NCBI GenBank assembly: GCA_030549495.1
Contig: JAUIRK010001041.1
Span: 806,001 to 870,000, forward strand
Direction of reading: 5' to 3'
From: Nectonema munidae
Taxonomy: Eukaryota > Nematomorpha > Nectonematoida > Nectonematidae
Length of the DNA: 64,000 nucleotides
Shown: piece after piece, positions 22,871-35,460 of the stretch
Layout of the letters: each line of letters starts with the position of its first letter
Position numbering within the stretch: the stretch's first letter is position 1
The notes under the pieces: generated by a model
Told to the model about the DNA's origin: nothing
Databases searched by the model: none
What the model saw: the letters and a program-made list of their open reading frames with translations, nothing else
Program-made: the position numbers and the translations under genes

Positions 22871-22940
22871 TCTCTGCAGATGGCCTAGTGGTAGGAGTGA
22901 AAGGTCTTAACCCAGGTGGACTTGGTTCGATTCTCGATCA
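22871..22940 (+). repeat. tRNA-like A/B-box segment (tandem unit 1)
   Basis: TGGCCTAGTGGTAGG fits a pol III A box and GGTTCGATTCTC a B box, with tRNA-like spacing (about 33 bp). The acceptor arms CTGCAGA and TCATGAC do not pair, so this is a tRNA-derived SINE head rather than a working tRNA. Confidence 0.65.
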
Positions 22941-25900
22941 TGACTATACTTAACATCTGTCCGGCTAAGGAAAATTAATCTTCACTATGGATGCGTTACC
23001 CACAACTAAAAAAAAGCATCAATCAAATTTTAATTGACGGGAAATTTCTCTCTAAAAATATCCTTCAAATTAAAAATAATTTTTTTATACTAAATCGATT
23101 ATGCTTACTTCATTTCTGCACTCCATTCTGACCAATATGGTTAAAAAAATATCTGAAAGTGTCAATTGACATAGTGATTGATGTATGCCTGAAAATTAGT
23201 TTTTTTTGCAAAAAAAATCATTTCTGTCAATTTTTTTGGAAAATTGTTATATATTGGTTGCAGAAATATAATTTTTTAAATATATTTTGGCTTATTATAC
23301 TTTCTAAGTATTATAAAATTTTTTGAAGATGAGAAAAGGAAGCCATCTGAAAAACAAATTTAAGAAAGAACGTAAGCAAAAAAAATTTTTAAGTAACTCC
23401 AGGGGCCCGCTTTTAAATGATCAACGTAGTAGTCCTATGGACAGCTACATAATTTTAAGAAAGAAGTAACTACCATGACTAAACGAAAGATGTACCATGT
23501 TCCAATCAACTAGGAATTGGGTAATGATCAAATCTTGGGTGTTTTAAAAAAGATTTTGGCCGCAAACAAGAAATTCTTCCTTTGTAACTGAAAAATTCTT
23601 AAAACTTTAACATATCAGCTAAGATTACAATTATGATTTGACTAAGATGTGTAAAAAATCAGAAAGTTTTCAGCCCGCAAGAGTTTTCAATACTGTTACA
23701 CATGCGAATATGTGAAGATTTAGTCGCTATCAAGATAATTTTATAATTTGAATTTAATTTGACCATCTTTTTTCTTTGGTGTCAAAGAGGCAGACATTTA
23801 GATGATGAAGTGGATGACTTTTTATAATAGAACAATGAACATTATGAATGATTTTATGAGGAAATAAACAAATTATGAAAATATTATACAAAGAAATACT
23901 GCAAGTAGAACTTATTTTGAAGTTCATATTGACTTTGATTGATAGGTTTGTTTGATTTTTTGACACATTTGGATGTTGTTCATAAAAATAAACATCACTA
24001 CTAAATTGTGCATACTGGAAAATGGGTGTGTGTATATGTGTAAAAACTTTTTATAAATATAACAAAAATTAAATTTTATTTAAATAAACAAATCATTCAG
24101 ATCTAAAATTTAAAATTGTTTCTTTACTGGAATTCTGCTACATTTAATTTTATATAGAAAGTAAGCTTTGAAAAATACTTGAATATTTGTTCATACAATG
24201 CCAAACTATATCCTAAAAATCGTCGATCTGATGAACTACCCGTTTGGTCGATGGTTGAAGAACCATGTGTTACAGTAAAATTAAGAAATCAAGGACACCA
24301 AAAAATGTCTGAAAATTTAGAGAATTCATGAAATCAGTTTGATTTACAAATTTTCAGAATTATAATTCTCAATCTAACGGTTCTTTAATTTCCTAGTATA
24401 CATTACCCAAATTTACTTTTTCGTTCTAATTCCACTTCAAAATGTTATAATCAAGCCTCATACTTTAGTAGGAGCTTCATACTTTAGTTTGAATAAGAAG
24501 GGGTGGGGGAGGGTTGTTCCAATGCCCCAAGCCCTATTTTTTTTCTCAAATTAGTCTATGTGGACTACTAACTTGATAATATTGTCGTAAATTCGCGTTG
24601 ATAAAAGATTTTTGAATGGGAATTATTGCTCGGAATATTTTATTACAATTGAATAAAGAATTGAATTTTTGAATACATAACCAAATTCATAATAAGAGTA
24701 CATAATGAACATCTTCAGTTTTGTTGTATTTTTTGATTTATAATTTAATTAAAAAAAAGAAATGTTAGAACAGGAAAAAACTTAAAAATAGAATAGAAAA
24801 GGCTGAGATAGAATCACAAAAAGACAAAATAATATTGAAAAAAGAAGAAACGGGGTAAAATAGCATAAAAATTTACTCGATTACTTTATTATTAAAGACA
24901 AAATTAAGTTCTTTTAGCGCAATTTACACAGCTTTTATCTAAATAAGAGTCAGGAAGTTGCGTTGAATCGAAGCCGAGATCTTCTGAAATAGAAGGACAT
25001 CCCAGATCAATTAAGCCACGAAAGTGTCGACAAACAAGAAGGCATCTAATCACTATCCGATATTGGAGATGACATGATGATGGGCGGTGCTATTAAACTT
25101 ATGGAGTTGCATTGCAAAATTTATAAAAGGCATTTAAATTCTCTTCATCAAATTTGATTGAAAGATATCAATACTTATTTTGGTATCTTGGCATTCAAAT
25201 GACCTTTCAAAACATCATAAAAGTTCCAAACCTTTGTCTTTATCAATCGTTGATTGCTTTTTCAGACTTAACAGTTTTAAATCATTGCATAATTTATTCG
25301 AAAATTCGATTACTTAAAGGCAACATTAATGATACTAGGTTAACAGTTCTCTTATATAGTTAATTTTGTTAACTAGATAAATAATTAAGTTAGTTAGTTT
25401 TAAAGGATATGGTGTTTTTTCCTCTAAAATAAATAAAAATAAGATAAATAGAGATTGAAAAGTTAGTTTTAAACTTAGTGGGTGAAGGGGGAAATAAACA
25501 AGTTCAAATCAAGTATATATTGTTAAATTTTTTTTTCTTTTTATCTAATTTGATTTACTTTATTGGTTTTCAAATTTTTTCTGACTTATTGAATAGTTTT
25601 TTGTTTTAGAATATTTAAAAATCTACTAAATCATTTAATGACTTTTATCATATGGTATTTAAAAATTTTTGAAATGCAAGTTTTTTCTTCCTTTTTTCAA
25701 AAATACCTTTATCTTATCTTATTCGTTGAAAAACTGAACAAATTTATCTATTTTAAAAGAAAGAAAAATAATAATTTTTTATGCGAGAATTTAAATTGAT
25801 TTTTCTTTCAAAATTGTGTACTTTTTAATGAAATGTTAAAACACTCGTTTTATTGACACCCCTGCAGGCAATTAGAATAAAATATTTTTCTTGGAGCAAT

Positions 25901-26904
25901 TTTTCTTAATCCATTATAGAAAGAGAGGTTTTTTTACATTAGAATTTCTTGTTTATTCAGAGATTTCTCGATTTTCAAAAAATTTCAACTTTCAGGTATA
26001 GGGGTGTGGATCTAGATTTATTAACACAGTGCACTCTTTAAATAATGAATAAAATATTTATACTGTAAAACTTCATAAAAATAGTTTATTTTATCACGAA
26101 CGGAGAATTCTTCATTATCTATAAAGGACTGCATTTGCCTAAATTCGCACGTTATTTTCCTAATTTTCATGCAAGTTCTCTTGGATATTTTTTCAATTTT
26201 TGTGTTTTCTCTCTTCTTTCCCAAGTGTCAAATTATTTTCTTGATATGTATTTATGCATTTGACTTTTATCATTTTCAATGGTAATTATTTCCATTCTTA
26301 GGGTCAATATACATTCATAAAAGTTTGGTTTCTCTCAATAATTCCTTCCTTTTCTGAAAAAAGACAACCAACATTTTATTCCAGAAGGAAATATGGAAAA
26401 CATTATTATTAATTATAGTCTGTAAAAAAATACATCTTATATTGTTTTTTAGCCTTCAATATATAAATAATTGTTTATAATTCTGAATAAGTTCTATCAA
26501 AGTTTAATACAATTTCAACTCACTTTTGAAAAAAGAAGTTTGCTTTGAATTTTAAATAAACACGAAATCCGTAAATAAAAGTTAGAAAAAATATGTTATT
26601 GTTTGAAAAAAATATTTTAAAAATAAGGAATTCCAATTCATTGATGTAGGCTGTTTAGTAACACTAAAACTCTAAACTAGAAATAAAAAGAATAAATAGC
26701 AGAACGTTTATGACATTTTACGTAATCTTTGCAATGAAGGATTGTTTGTAGAAGCATTTCAGTTTGTCCAGCTCAGTTTGCTGATTTCTAGTTGGCCCAG
26801 TCCAGCTGGCAGAAGAGTAATTTGGCGATTACAAGTTTGTCAGCGCAAAAAAAATTGTTTTGTCCATATATATATGTTGGAGACTGTTTTCTCGATATAT
26901 TAGT

Positions 26905-27041
26905 TTAACCCATTAAGTCCCAATGTTCCCATTTGGGAACATAAGTAATTTCATCTTTGCCTGCTTTTTTCAATGAATTTGAATAAAAATCGTCTGCGTT
27001 TTTTAAATATCGTCTGATTTCTATGGCACTTAATGGGTTAA
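26905..27041. mobile_element. TTAA-flanked MITE, copy 4 (in tandem unit 2)
   Basis: TTAACCCATTAAG to CTTAATGGGTTAA, with the perfect hairpin word ATGTTCCCatttGGGAACAT. Orthologous by duplication to the copies at 14753 and 33153. Confidence 0.85.
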
Positions 27042-29108
27042 ATCGGATACACAGATTCTTAAAAATTTAAAATTTCCCTCTATGAAGTAAAAAAAATCGG
27101 AAATCTTTTCTTAAGTGCCCACAGTAGCAAGTATGAATTAACCTTTTGAAGAATATAGATCAATATATAAAAAATTTTGTTCGTATGTGTAGAGTGGTGT
27201 AACTATGGGTGGGATGGCGTTCAGCCCGATTCCCCACAATTAATTTGTATGAGTATATCATCAATAAAAATGCAAAACAAATATCATAGACGTTAGTAAT
27301 TTAATAATGGCTTATTGTGCGTTATTACTTTGGTTTTGAAGTGTTACTAAAACTTATGTCCGGTCAAATCTACTTTCGCCCTTGCAGTACCCTCATTTTG
27401 TATGTAAAATGTTTTACAAGATTTCGTATAATAATTTTAAATTAACATTTTCATAAACTATAAAATAACATTTATAAAAATTTTATTTCTTAACGCCATC
27501 TACATATATTTAATAATTTTTATTAATTTTTTTTCTGTAATTTTTTAAAGAGTTTTCGATAATAAAGTTTGATATAAATTAAACTAAATACAAATCTAAT
27601 AAATAATGAAAAAATTTATAATATATTTTCAAAAATTGTACTTTTAATAGCTAGATTTTTGAGGTTCTGAATTTTCTTTTTTCATAGTATTTGCTTCTTT
27701 TATATATCAAATAAAATACTTAACATTTTAAGTTCAGTGCAAATCGTATAAATCTTTCGCCTTTTACTAAAGATTTCCGTGTGCTGGACTAGACATTTTT
27801 TTTCTATAATTTTTGGAAAATATATTATTTATTTTGATCTATCATCTTTTCCTCCCAATAACTCGTGCGGTTATAGATGTATAAGAGGATAGATGCAGAT
27901 TTATTAACCAATTTATATCATTTCAAATTTTTATTCTTTTGATTCTTATTTTCATATAAATTGAATAACGCTTTCATCTAAAAAACTAACTATAAATCAA
28001 TGTCAAAAATTAAAACTTTGATATTATATGTATTTAACATATTTATATATCTTTGAACGCATAACACTTATATATATTTAATTTTTTCAATAACCCTGCC
28101 TATTTTTTAAAAAATGTCAATTAAAATTTTGATTGTTGAGAAATATATCTAATAAAACATTCTCTTAATTTTAACATAAAATATATGTTTTTATACCAAA
28201 TCGACCATGCTGGTTTTATTTTGGATTTAAGGTTTGAAAAAATCTGAAATTGTTTAAAATTTAATGTTTACGTCTGAAAACTGTCTCTAAAAATATTCTC
28301 TCAAATTTTATATGAAATTGTTATTTTATACTAAATCAAACATGCTAGTTTCATTTTTTGACTCAGATTTTGCAATTAGACATTGAAAAGTGTGAAAGTG
28401 CAAGTCGAATTGGTTATGTATGTCTAAAAATTATGTACTTCATACAAATCGACAATTCTGATTTCATTTCTGGCAATTAGAGTATTAGAACGTGTACAAT
28501 TATTATTTTTAATCAAATTTGCCATTTTAGAAAAAAACAAAGCTTGCATGTTTTTGATAAGTATATAAATCAGGAGTGGGCAAAGTGATCGATAACAGAT
28601 CTTTAGGTGTCGATAAGATATACAATCTTACCCAATTTTGCTATACTTTTTTTACTTTTAGTAGTAATATATCTCCTTTTTCTTTTAAAACATAGCTTAG
28701 GACATTGTATAATATGGGATATATGAAACATTTTAGTTTGTATTTTTTCTCTTAATTGTTGGACATTGATTAATGTTTTTATGAAACATTACTATGTTGG
28801 GTGAGGGTCGATGTGAAGACAAATATTCTATGAAGAGATCGATGGGTAGAAAGTCGCTTATTATTATCCCTGAAAAAATAAAAAAATCTTAGGAATTCAG
28901 CTTTTGTACTGATATATTAGAATAAACAATGATTGAAATGCTATGTATTTATAAAATTTTGAATTTATCTCTAGATAATTTAAATATTAGCATCTGTTTT
29001 CGATAGTCTCTTAGAAATTTATATTTCTATATGCAGTTTCAAGCAAATAATGCTTTTATATCTCTAATTTTTTTGATAAAAATCGCTACTTGAATGAAAA
29101 CGAAGTTT

Positions 29109-29178
29109 TCTCTGCAGATGGACTAGTGGTAGGAGTGAAAGGTCTTAACCCAGGTGGACTTGGTTCGATTCTCGATCA
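29109..29178 (+). repeat. tRNA-like A/B-box segment (tandem unit 2)
   Basis: Same as at 22871 with one A-box change (TGGACTAGTGG). The B box GGTTCGATTCTC is kept. Confidence 0.65.
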
Positions 29179-32100
29179 TGACTATACTTAACATCTGACC
29201 GGCTATGGAAAATTAATCTTCCCTATGGATGCGTTACCCACAACTAAAAAAAGCATCAATCAAAATTTTAATTGAGGGTAAATTTCTCTCTAAAAATATC
29301 CTTCAAATTAAAAATAATTTTTTTTATACTAAATCGATTATGCTTACTTCATTTCTGCACCCCATTCTGACCAATATGGTTAAAAAATACCTGAAAGTGT
29401 CAATTGACATAGTGATTGATGTATGCCTGAAAATGAGTTTTTTTTGCAAAAAAAATCATTTCTGTCAATTTTTTTGGAAAATTGTTATATATTGGTTGCA
29501 GAAATATAATTTTTTAAATATATTTTGGCTTATTATACTTTCTAAGTATTATAAAAATTTTTTAAGATGAGAAAAGGAAGCCATCCGAAAACAAATTTAA
29601 GAAAGAACGTAAGCAAAAAAAATTTTAAGTAACTCTAGGGGCCCGCTTTTAAATGATCAACGTAGTAGTCCTATGGACAGCTACATAATTTTAAGAAAGA
29701 AGTAACTACCATGACTAAACGAAAGATGTACCATGTTCCAATCAACTAGGAATTGGGTAATGATCAAATCTTGGGTGATTTAAAAAAGATTTTGGCCGCA
29801 AACAAGAAATTCTTCCTTTGTAACTGAAAAATTCTTAAAACTTTAACATATCAGCTAAGATTACAATTATGATTTGACTAAGATGTGTAAAAAATCAGAA
29901 AGTTTTCAGCCCGCAAGAGTTTTCAATACTGTTACACATGCGAATATGTGAAGATTTAGTCGCTATCAAGATAATTTTATAATTTGAATTTAATTTGACC
30001 ATCTTTTTTCTTTGGTGTCAAAGAGGCAGACATTTAGATGATGAAGTGGATGCCTTTTTATAATAGAACAATGAACATCATGAATGATTTTATGAGGAAA
30101 TAAACAAATTATGAAAATATTATACAAAGAAATACTGCAAGTAAAACTTATTTTGAAGTTCATATTGACTTTGATTGACAGGTTTGTTTGATTTTTTGAC
30201 ACATTTGGATGTTGTTCATAAAAATAAACATCACTACTAAATTTTGCATACTGGAAAATGGGTGTGTGTATATGTGTAAAAACTTTTTATAAATATAACA
30301 AAAATTAAATTTTATTTAAATAAACAAATCATTCAGATCTAAAATTTAAAATTGTTATACTTTCACTGGAATTCTGACTACATTTAATTCTTATATAGAA
30401 AGTAAGCTTTTGAAAAATACTTGAATACTTGTTCATACAATGCCAAACTATATCCTAAAAATCGTCGATCTGATGAACTACCCGTTTGGTCGATGGTTGA
30501 AGAACCATGTGTTACAGTAAAATTGAGAAATCAAGGACACCAAAAAATGTCTGAAAATTTAGAGAATTCATGAAATCAGTTTGATTTACAAATTTTCAGA
30601 ATTATAATTCTCAATCTAACGGTTCTTTAATTTCCTAGTATACATTACCCAAATTTACTTTTTCGTTCTAATTCCACTTCAAAATGTTATAATCAAGCCT
30701 CATACTTTAGTAGGAGCTTCATACTTTAGTTTGAAAAAGAAGGGGTGGGGGAGGGTTGTTCCAATGCCCCAAGCCCTATTTTTTTCTCAAATTAGTCTAT
30801 GTGGACTACTAACTTGATAATATTGTCGTAAATTCGCGTTGATAAAAGATTTTTGAATGGGAATTATTGCTCGGAATATTTTATTACAATTGAATAAAGA
30901 ATTGAATTTTTGAATACATAACCAAATTCATAATAAGAGTACATAATGAACATCTTCAGTTTTGTTGTATTTTTTGATTTATAATTTAATTAAAAAAAAG
31001 AAATGTTAGAACAGGAAAAAACTTAAAAATAGAATAGAAAAGGCTGAGATAGAATCACAAAAAGACAAAATAATATTGAAAAAAGAAGAAACATGGGTAA
31101 AATAGCATAAAAATTTACTCGATTACTTTATTATTAAAGACAAAATTAAGTTCTTTTAGCGCAATTTACACAACTTTTATCTAAATAAGAGTCAGGAAGT
31201 TGCGCTGAATCGAAGCCGAGATCTTCTGAAATAGAAGGACATCCCAGATCAATTAAGCCCCGAAAGTGTCCACAAACAAGAAGGCATCTAATCACTATCC
31301 GATATTGGAGATGACATGATGATGGGCGGTGCTATTAAACTTATGGAGTTGCATTGCAAAATTTATAAAAGGTATTTAAATTCTCTTCATCAAATTTGAT
31401 TGAAAGATATCAATACTTATTTTGGTATCTTGGCATTCAAATGACATTTCAAAACATCATTGAAAGTTCCAAACCTTTGTCTTTATCAATCGTTGATTGC
31501 TTTTTCAGACTTAACAGTTTTAAATCATTGCATAATTTATTCGAAAATTCTATTACTTAAACGCAACATTAATGATACTAGGTTAACAGTTCTCTTATAT
31601 AGTTAATTTTGTTAACTAGATAAATAATTAAGTTAGTTAGTTTTAAAGGATATGGTGTTTTTTCCTCTAAAATAAATAAAAATAAGATAAATAGAGATTG
31701 AAAAGTTAGTTTTAAACTTAGTGGGTGAAGGGGGAAATAAACAAGTTCAAATCAAGTATATATTGTTAAATTTTTTTTTCTTTTTATCTAATTTGATTTA
31801 CTTTATTGGTTTTCAAATTTTTTCTGACTTATTGAATAGTTTTTTGTTTTAGAATATTTAAAAATCTACTAAATCATTTAATGACTTTTATCATATGGTA
31901 TTTAAAAATTTTTGAAATGCAAGTTTTTTCTTCCTTTTTTCAAAAATACCTTTATCTTATCTTATTCGTTGAAAAACTGAACAAATTTATCTATTTTAAA
32001 AGAAAGAAAAATAATAATTTTTTATGCGAGAATTTAAATTGATTTTTCTTTCAAAATTGTGTACTTTTTAATGAAATGTTAAAACACTCGTTTTATTGAC

Positions 32101-33152
32101 ACCCCTGCAGGCAATTAGAATAAAATATTTTTCTTGGAGCAATTTTTCTTAATCCATTATAGAAAGAGAGGTTTTTTTACATTAGAATTTCTTGTTTATT
32201 CAGAGATTTCTCGATTTTCAAAAAATTTCAACTTTCAGGTATAGGGGTGTGGATCTAGATTTATTAACACAGTGCACTCTTTCAATAATGAATAAAATAT
32301 TTATACTGTAAAACTTCATAAAAATAGTTTATTTTATCACGAACGGAGAATTCTTCATTATCTATAAATGACTGCATTTTTAATGCCTAAATTCGCACGT
32401 TATTTTCCTAATTTTCATGCAAGTTCTCTTGGATATTTTTTCAATTTTTGTGTTTTCTCTCTTCTTTCCCAAGTGTCAAATTATTTTCTTGATATGTATT
32501 TATGCATTTGACTTTTATCATTTTCAATGGTAATTATTTCCATTCTTAGGGTCAATATACATTCATAAAAGTTTGGTTTCTCTCAATAATTCCTTCCTTT
32601 TCTGAAAAAAGACAACCAACATTTTATTCCAGAAGGAAATATGGAAAACATTATTATTAATTATAGTCTGTAAAAAAATACATCTTATATTGTTTTTTAG
32701 CCTTCAATATATAAATAATTGTTTATAATTCTGAATAAGTTCTATCAAAGTTTAATACAATTTCAACTCACTTTTGAAAAAAGAAGTTTGCTTTGAATTT
32801 TAAATAAACACGAAATCCGTAAATAAAAGTTAGAAAAAATATGTTATTGTTTGAAAAAAATATTTTAAAAATAAGGAATTCCAATTCATTGATGTAGGCT
32901 GTTTAGTAACACTAAAACTCTAAACTAGAAATAAAAAGAATAAATAGCAGAACGTTTATGACATTTTACGTAATCTTTGCAATGAAGGATTGTTTGTAGA
33001 AGCATTTCAGTTTGTCCAGCTCAGTTTGCTGATTTCTAGTTGGCCCAGTCCAGCTGGCAGAAGAGTAATTTGGCGATTACAAGTTTGTCAGCGCAAAAAA
33101 AATTGTTTTGTCCATATATATATGTTGGAGACTGTTTTCTCGATATATTAGT

Positions 33153-33289
33153 TTAACCCATTAAGTCCCAATGTTCCCATTTGGGAACATAAGTAATTTC
33201 ATCTTTGCCTGCTTTTTTCAATGAATTTGAATAAAAATCGTCGGCGTTTTTTAAATATCGTCTGATTTCTATGGCACTTAATGGGTTAA
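33153..33289. mobile_element. TTAA-flanked MITE, copy 5 (in tandem unit 3)
   Basis: Same element and position in the unit as 26905-27041, differing by one base in a CGTCTG word (CGTCGG). Confidence 0.85.
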
Positions 33290-35390
33290 ATCGGATACAC
33301 AGATTCTTAAAAATTTAAAATTTCCCTCTATGAAGTAAAAAAAATCGGAAATCTTTTCTTAAGTGCCCACAGTAGCAAGTATGAATTAACCTTTTGAAGA
33401 ATATAGATCAATATATAAAAAATTTTGTTCGTATGTGTAGAGTGGTGTAACTATGGGTGGGATGGCGTTGAGCCCGATTCCCCACAATTAATTTGTATGA
33501 GTATATCATCAATAAAAATGCAAAACAAATATCATAGACGTTAGTAATTTAATAATGGCCGCTATATTTCGTCTTCTTATTGTGCGTTATTACTTTGGTT
33601 TTGAAGTGTTACTAAAACTTATGTCCGGTCAAATCTACTTTCGCCCTTGCAGTACCCTCATTTTGTATGTAAAATGTTTTACAAGATTTCGTATAATAAT
33701 TTTAAATTAACATTTTCATAAACTATAAAATAACATTTATAAAAATTTTATTTCTTAACGCCATCTACATATATTTAATAATTTTTATTAATTTTTTTTC
33801 TGTAATTTTTTAAAGAGTTTTCGATAATAAAGTTTGATATAAATTAAACTAAATACAAATCTAATAAATAATGAAAAAATTTATAATATATTTTCAAAAA
33901 TTGTACTTTTAATAGCTAGATTTTTGAGGTTCTGAATTTTCTGTTTTCATAGTATTTGCTTCTTTTATATATCAAATAAAATACTTAACATTTTAAGTTC
34001 AGTGCAAATCGTATAAATCTTTCGCCTTTTACTAAAGATTTCCGTGTGCTGGACTAAACATTTTTTTTCTATAATTTTTGGAAAATATATTATTTATTTT
34101 GATCTATCATCTTTTCCTCCCAATACCTCATGCGGTTATAGATGTATAAGAGGATAGATGCAGATTTATATCATTTCAAATTTCCTCACTTCCAAAAAAG
34201 TATCTAACTTATTCTTATTTTCATATAAATTGAATAACGCTTTCATCTAAAAAACTATAAATCAATGTCAAAAATTAAAACTTTGATATTATATGTATTT
34301 AACATATTTATATATCTTTGAACGCATAACACTTATATATATTTAATTTTTTCAATAACCCTGCCTATTTTTTAAAAAATGTCAATTAAAATTTTGATTG
34401 TTGAGAAATATATCTAATAAAACATTCTCTTAATTTTAACATAAAATATATGTTTTTATACCAAATCGACCATGCTGGTTTTATTTTGGATTTAAGGTTT
34501 GAAAAAATCTGAAATTGTTTAAAATTTAATGTTTACGTCTGAAAACTGTCTCTAAAAATATTCTCTCAAATTTTACATGAAATTGTTATTTTATACTAAA
34601 TCAAACATGCAAGTTTCATTTTTTGACTCATATTTTGCAATTAGACATTGAAAAAGTCTGAAAGTACAAGTCGAATTGGTTATGTATGTCTAAAAATTAT
34701 GTACTTCATACAAATCGACAATTCTGATTTCATTTCTGGCAATTAGAGTATTAGAACGTGTACAATTATTATTTTTAATCAAATTTGCCATTTTAGAAAA
34801 AAACAAAGCTTGCATGTTTTTGATAAGTATATAAATCAGGAGTGGGCAAAGTGATCGATAACAGATCTTTAGGTGTCGATTAGATAGACAAACTTACCAA
34901 ATTTTGCTATGCTTTTTTTACTTTATAGTAGTAATATATCTCATTTTTCTTTTAAAAGATAGCTTAGGACATTGTATAGTATAGGATATATGAAACATTT
35001 TAGTTTGTATTTTTTCTCTTAATTGTTGGACATTGATTAATGTTTTTATGAAACATTACTATGTTGGGTGAGGGTCGATGTGAAGACAAATATTCTATGA
35101 AGAGATCGATGGGTAAAAATGCGCTTATTATTATCCCTGAAAAATAAAAAAATCTTAGGAATTCAGCTTTTGTACTGATATATTAGAATAAACAATGATT
35201 GAAATGCTATGTATTTATAAAATTTTGAATTTATCTCTAGATAATTTAAATATTAGCATCTGTTTTAGATAGTCTCTTAGAATTATATTTCTATATTCAG
35301 TTTCGGGCTTCTATACAGTTTCAAGCGAATAATGCTTTTATATCTATAATTTTTTTGATAAAAATCGCTACTTGATTGAAAACGAAGTTT

Positions 35391-35460
35391 TCTCTGCAGA
35401 TGGCCTAGTGGTAGGAGTGAAAGGTCTTAACCCAGGTGGAGTTGCTTCGATTCTCGATCA
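35391..35460 (+). repeat. tRNA-like A/B-box segment (tandem unit 3)
   Basis: A box TGGCCTAGTGG is kept. The B box is altered at its first position (GCTTCGATTCTC), which would be expected to weaken pol III promoter function. Confidence 0.6.

Noticed and set aside
23754-23966. 70-codon minus frame preserved in all three tandem units (also 29990 and 36269)
   Set aside because: Preservation is no better than the overall near-identity of the units, a few residues change, and there is no promoter, splice or family support.
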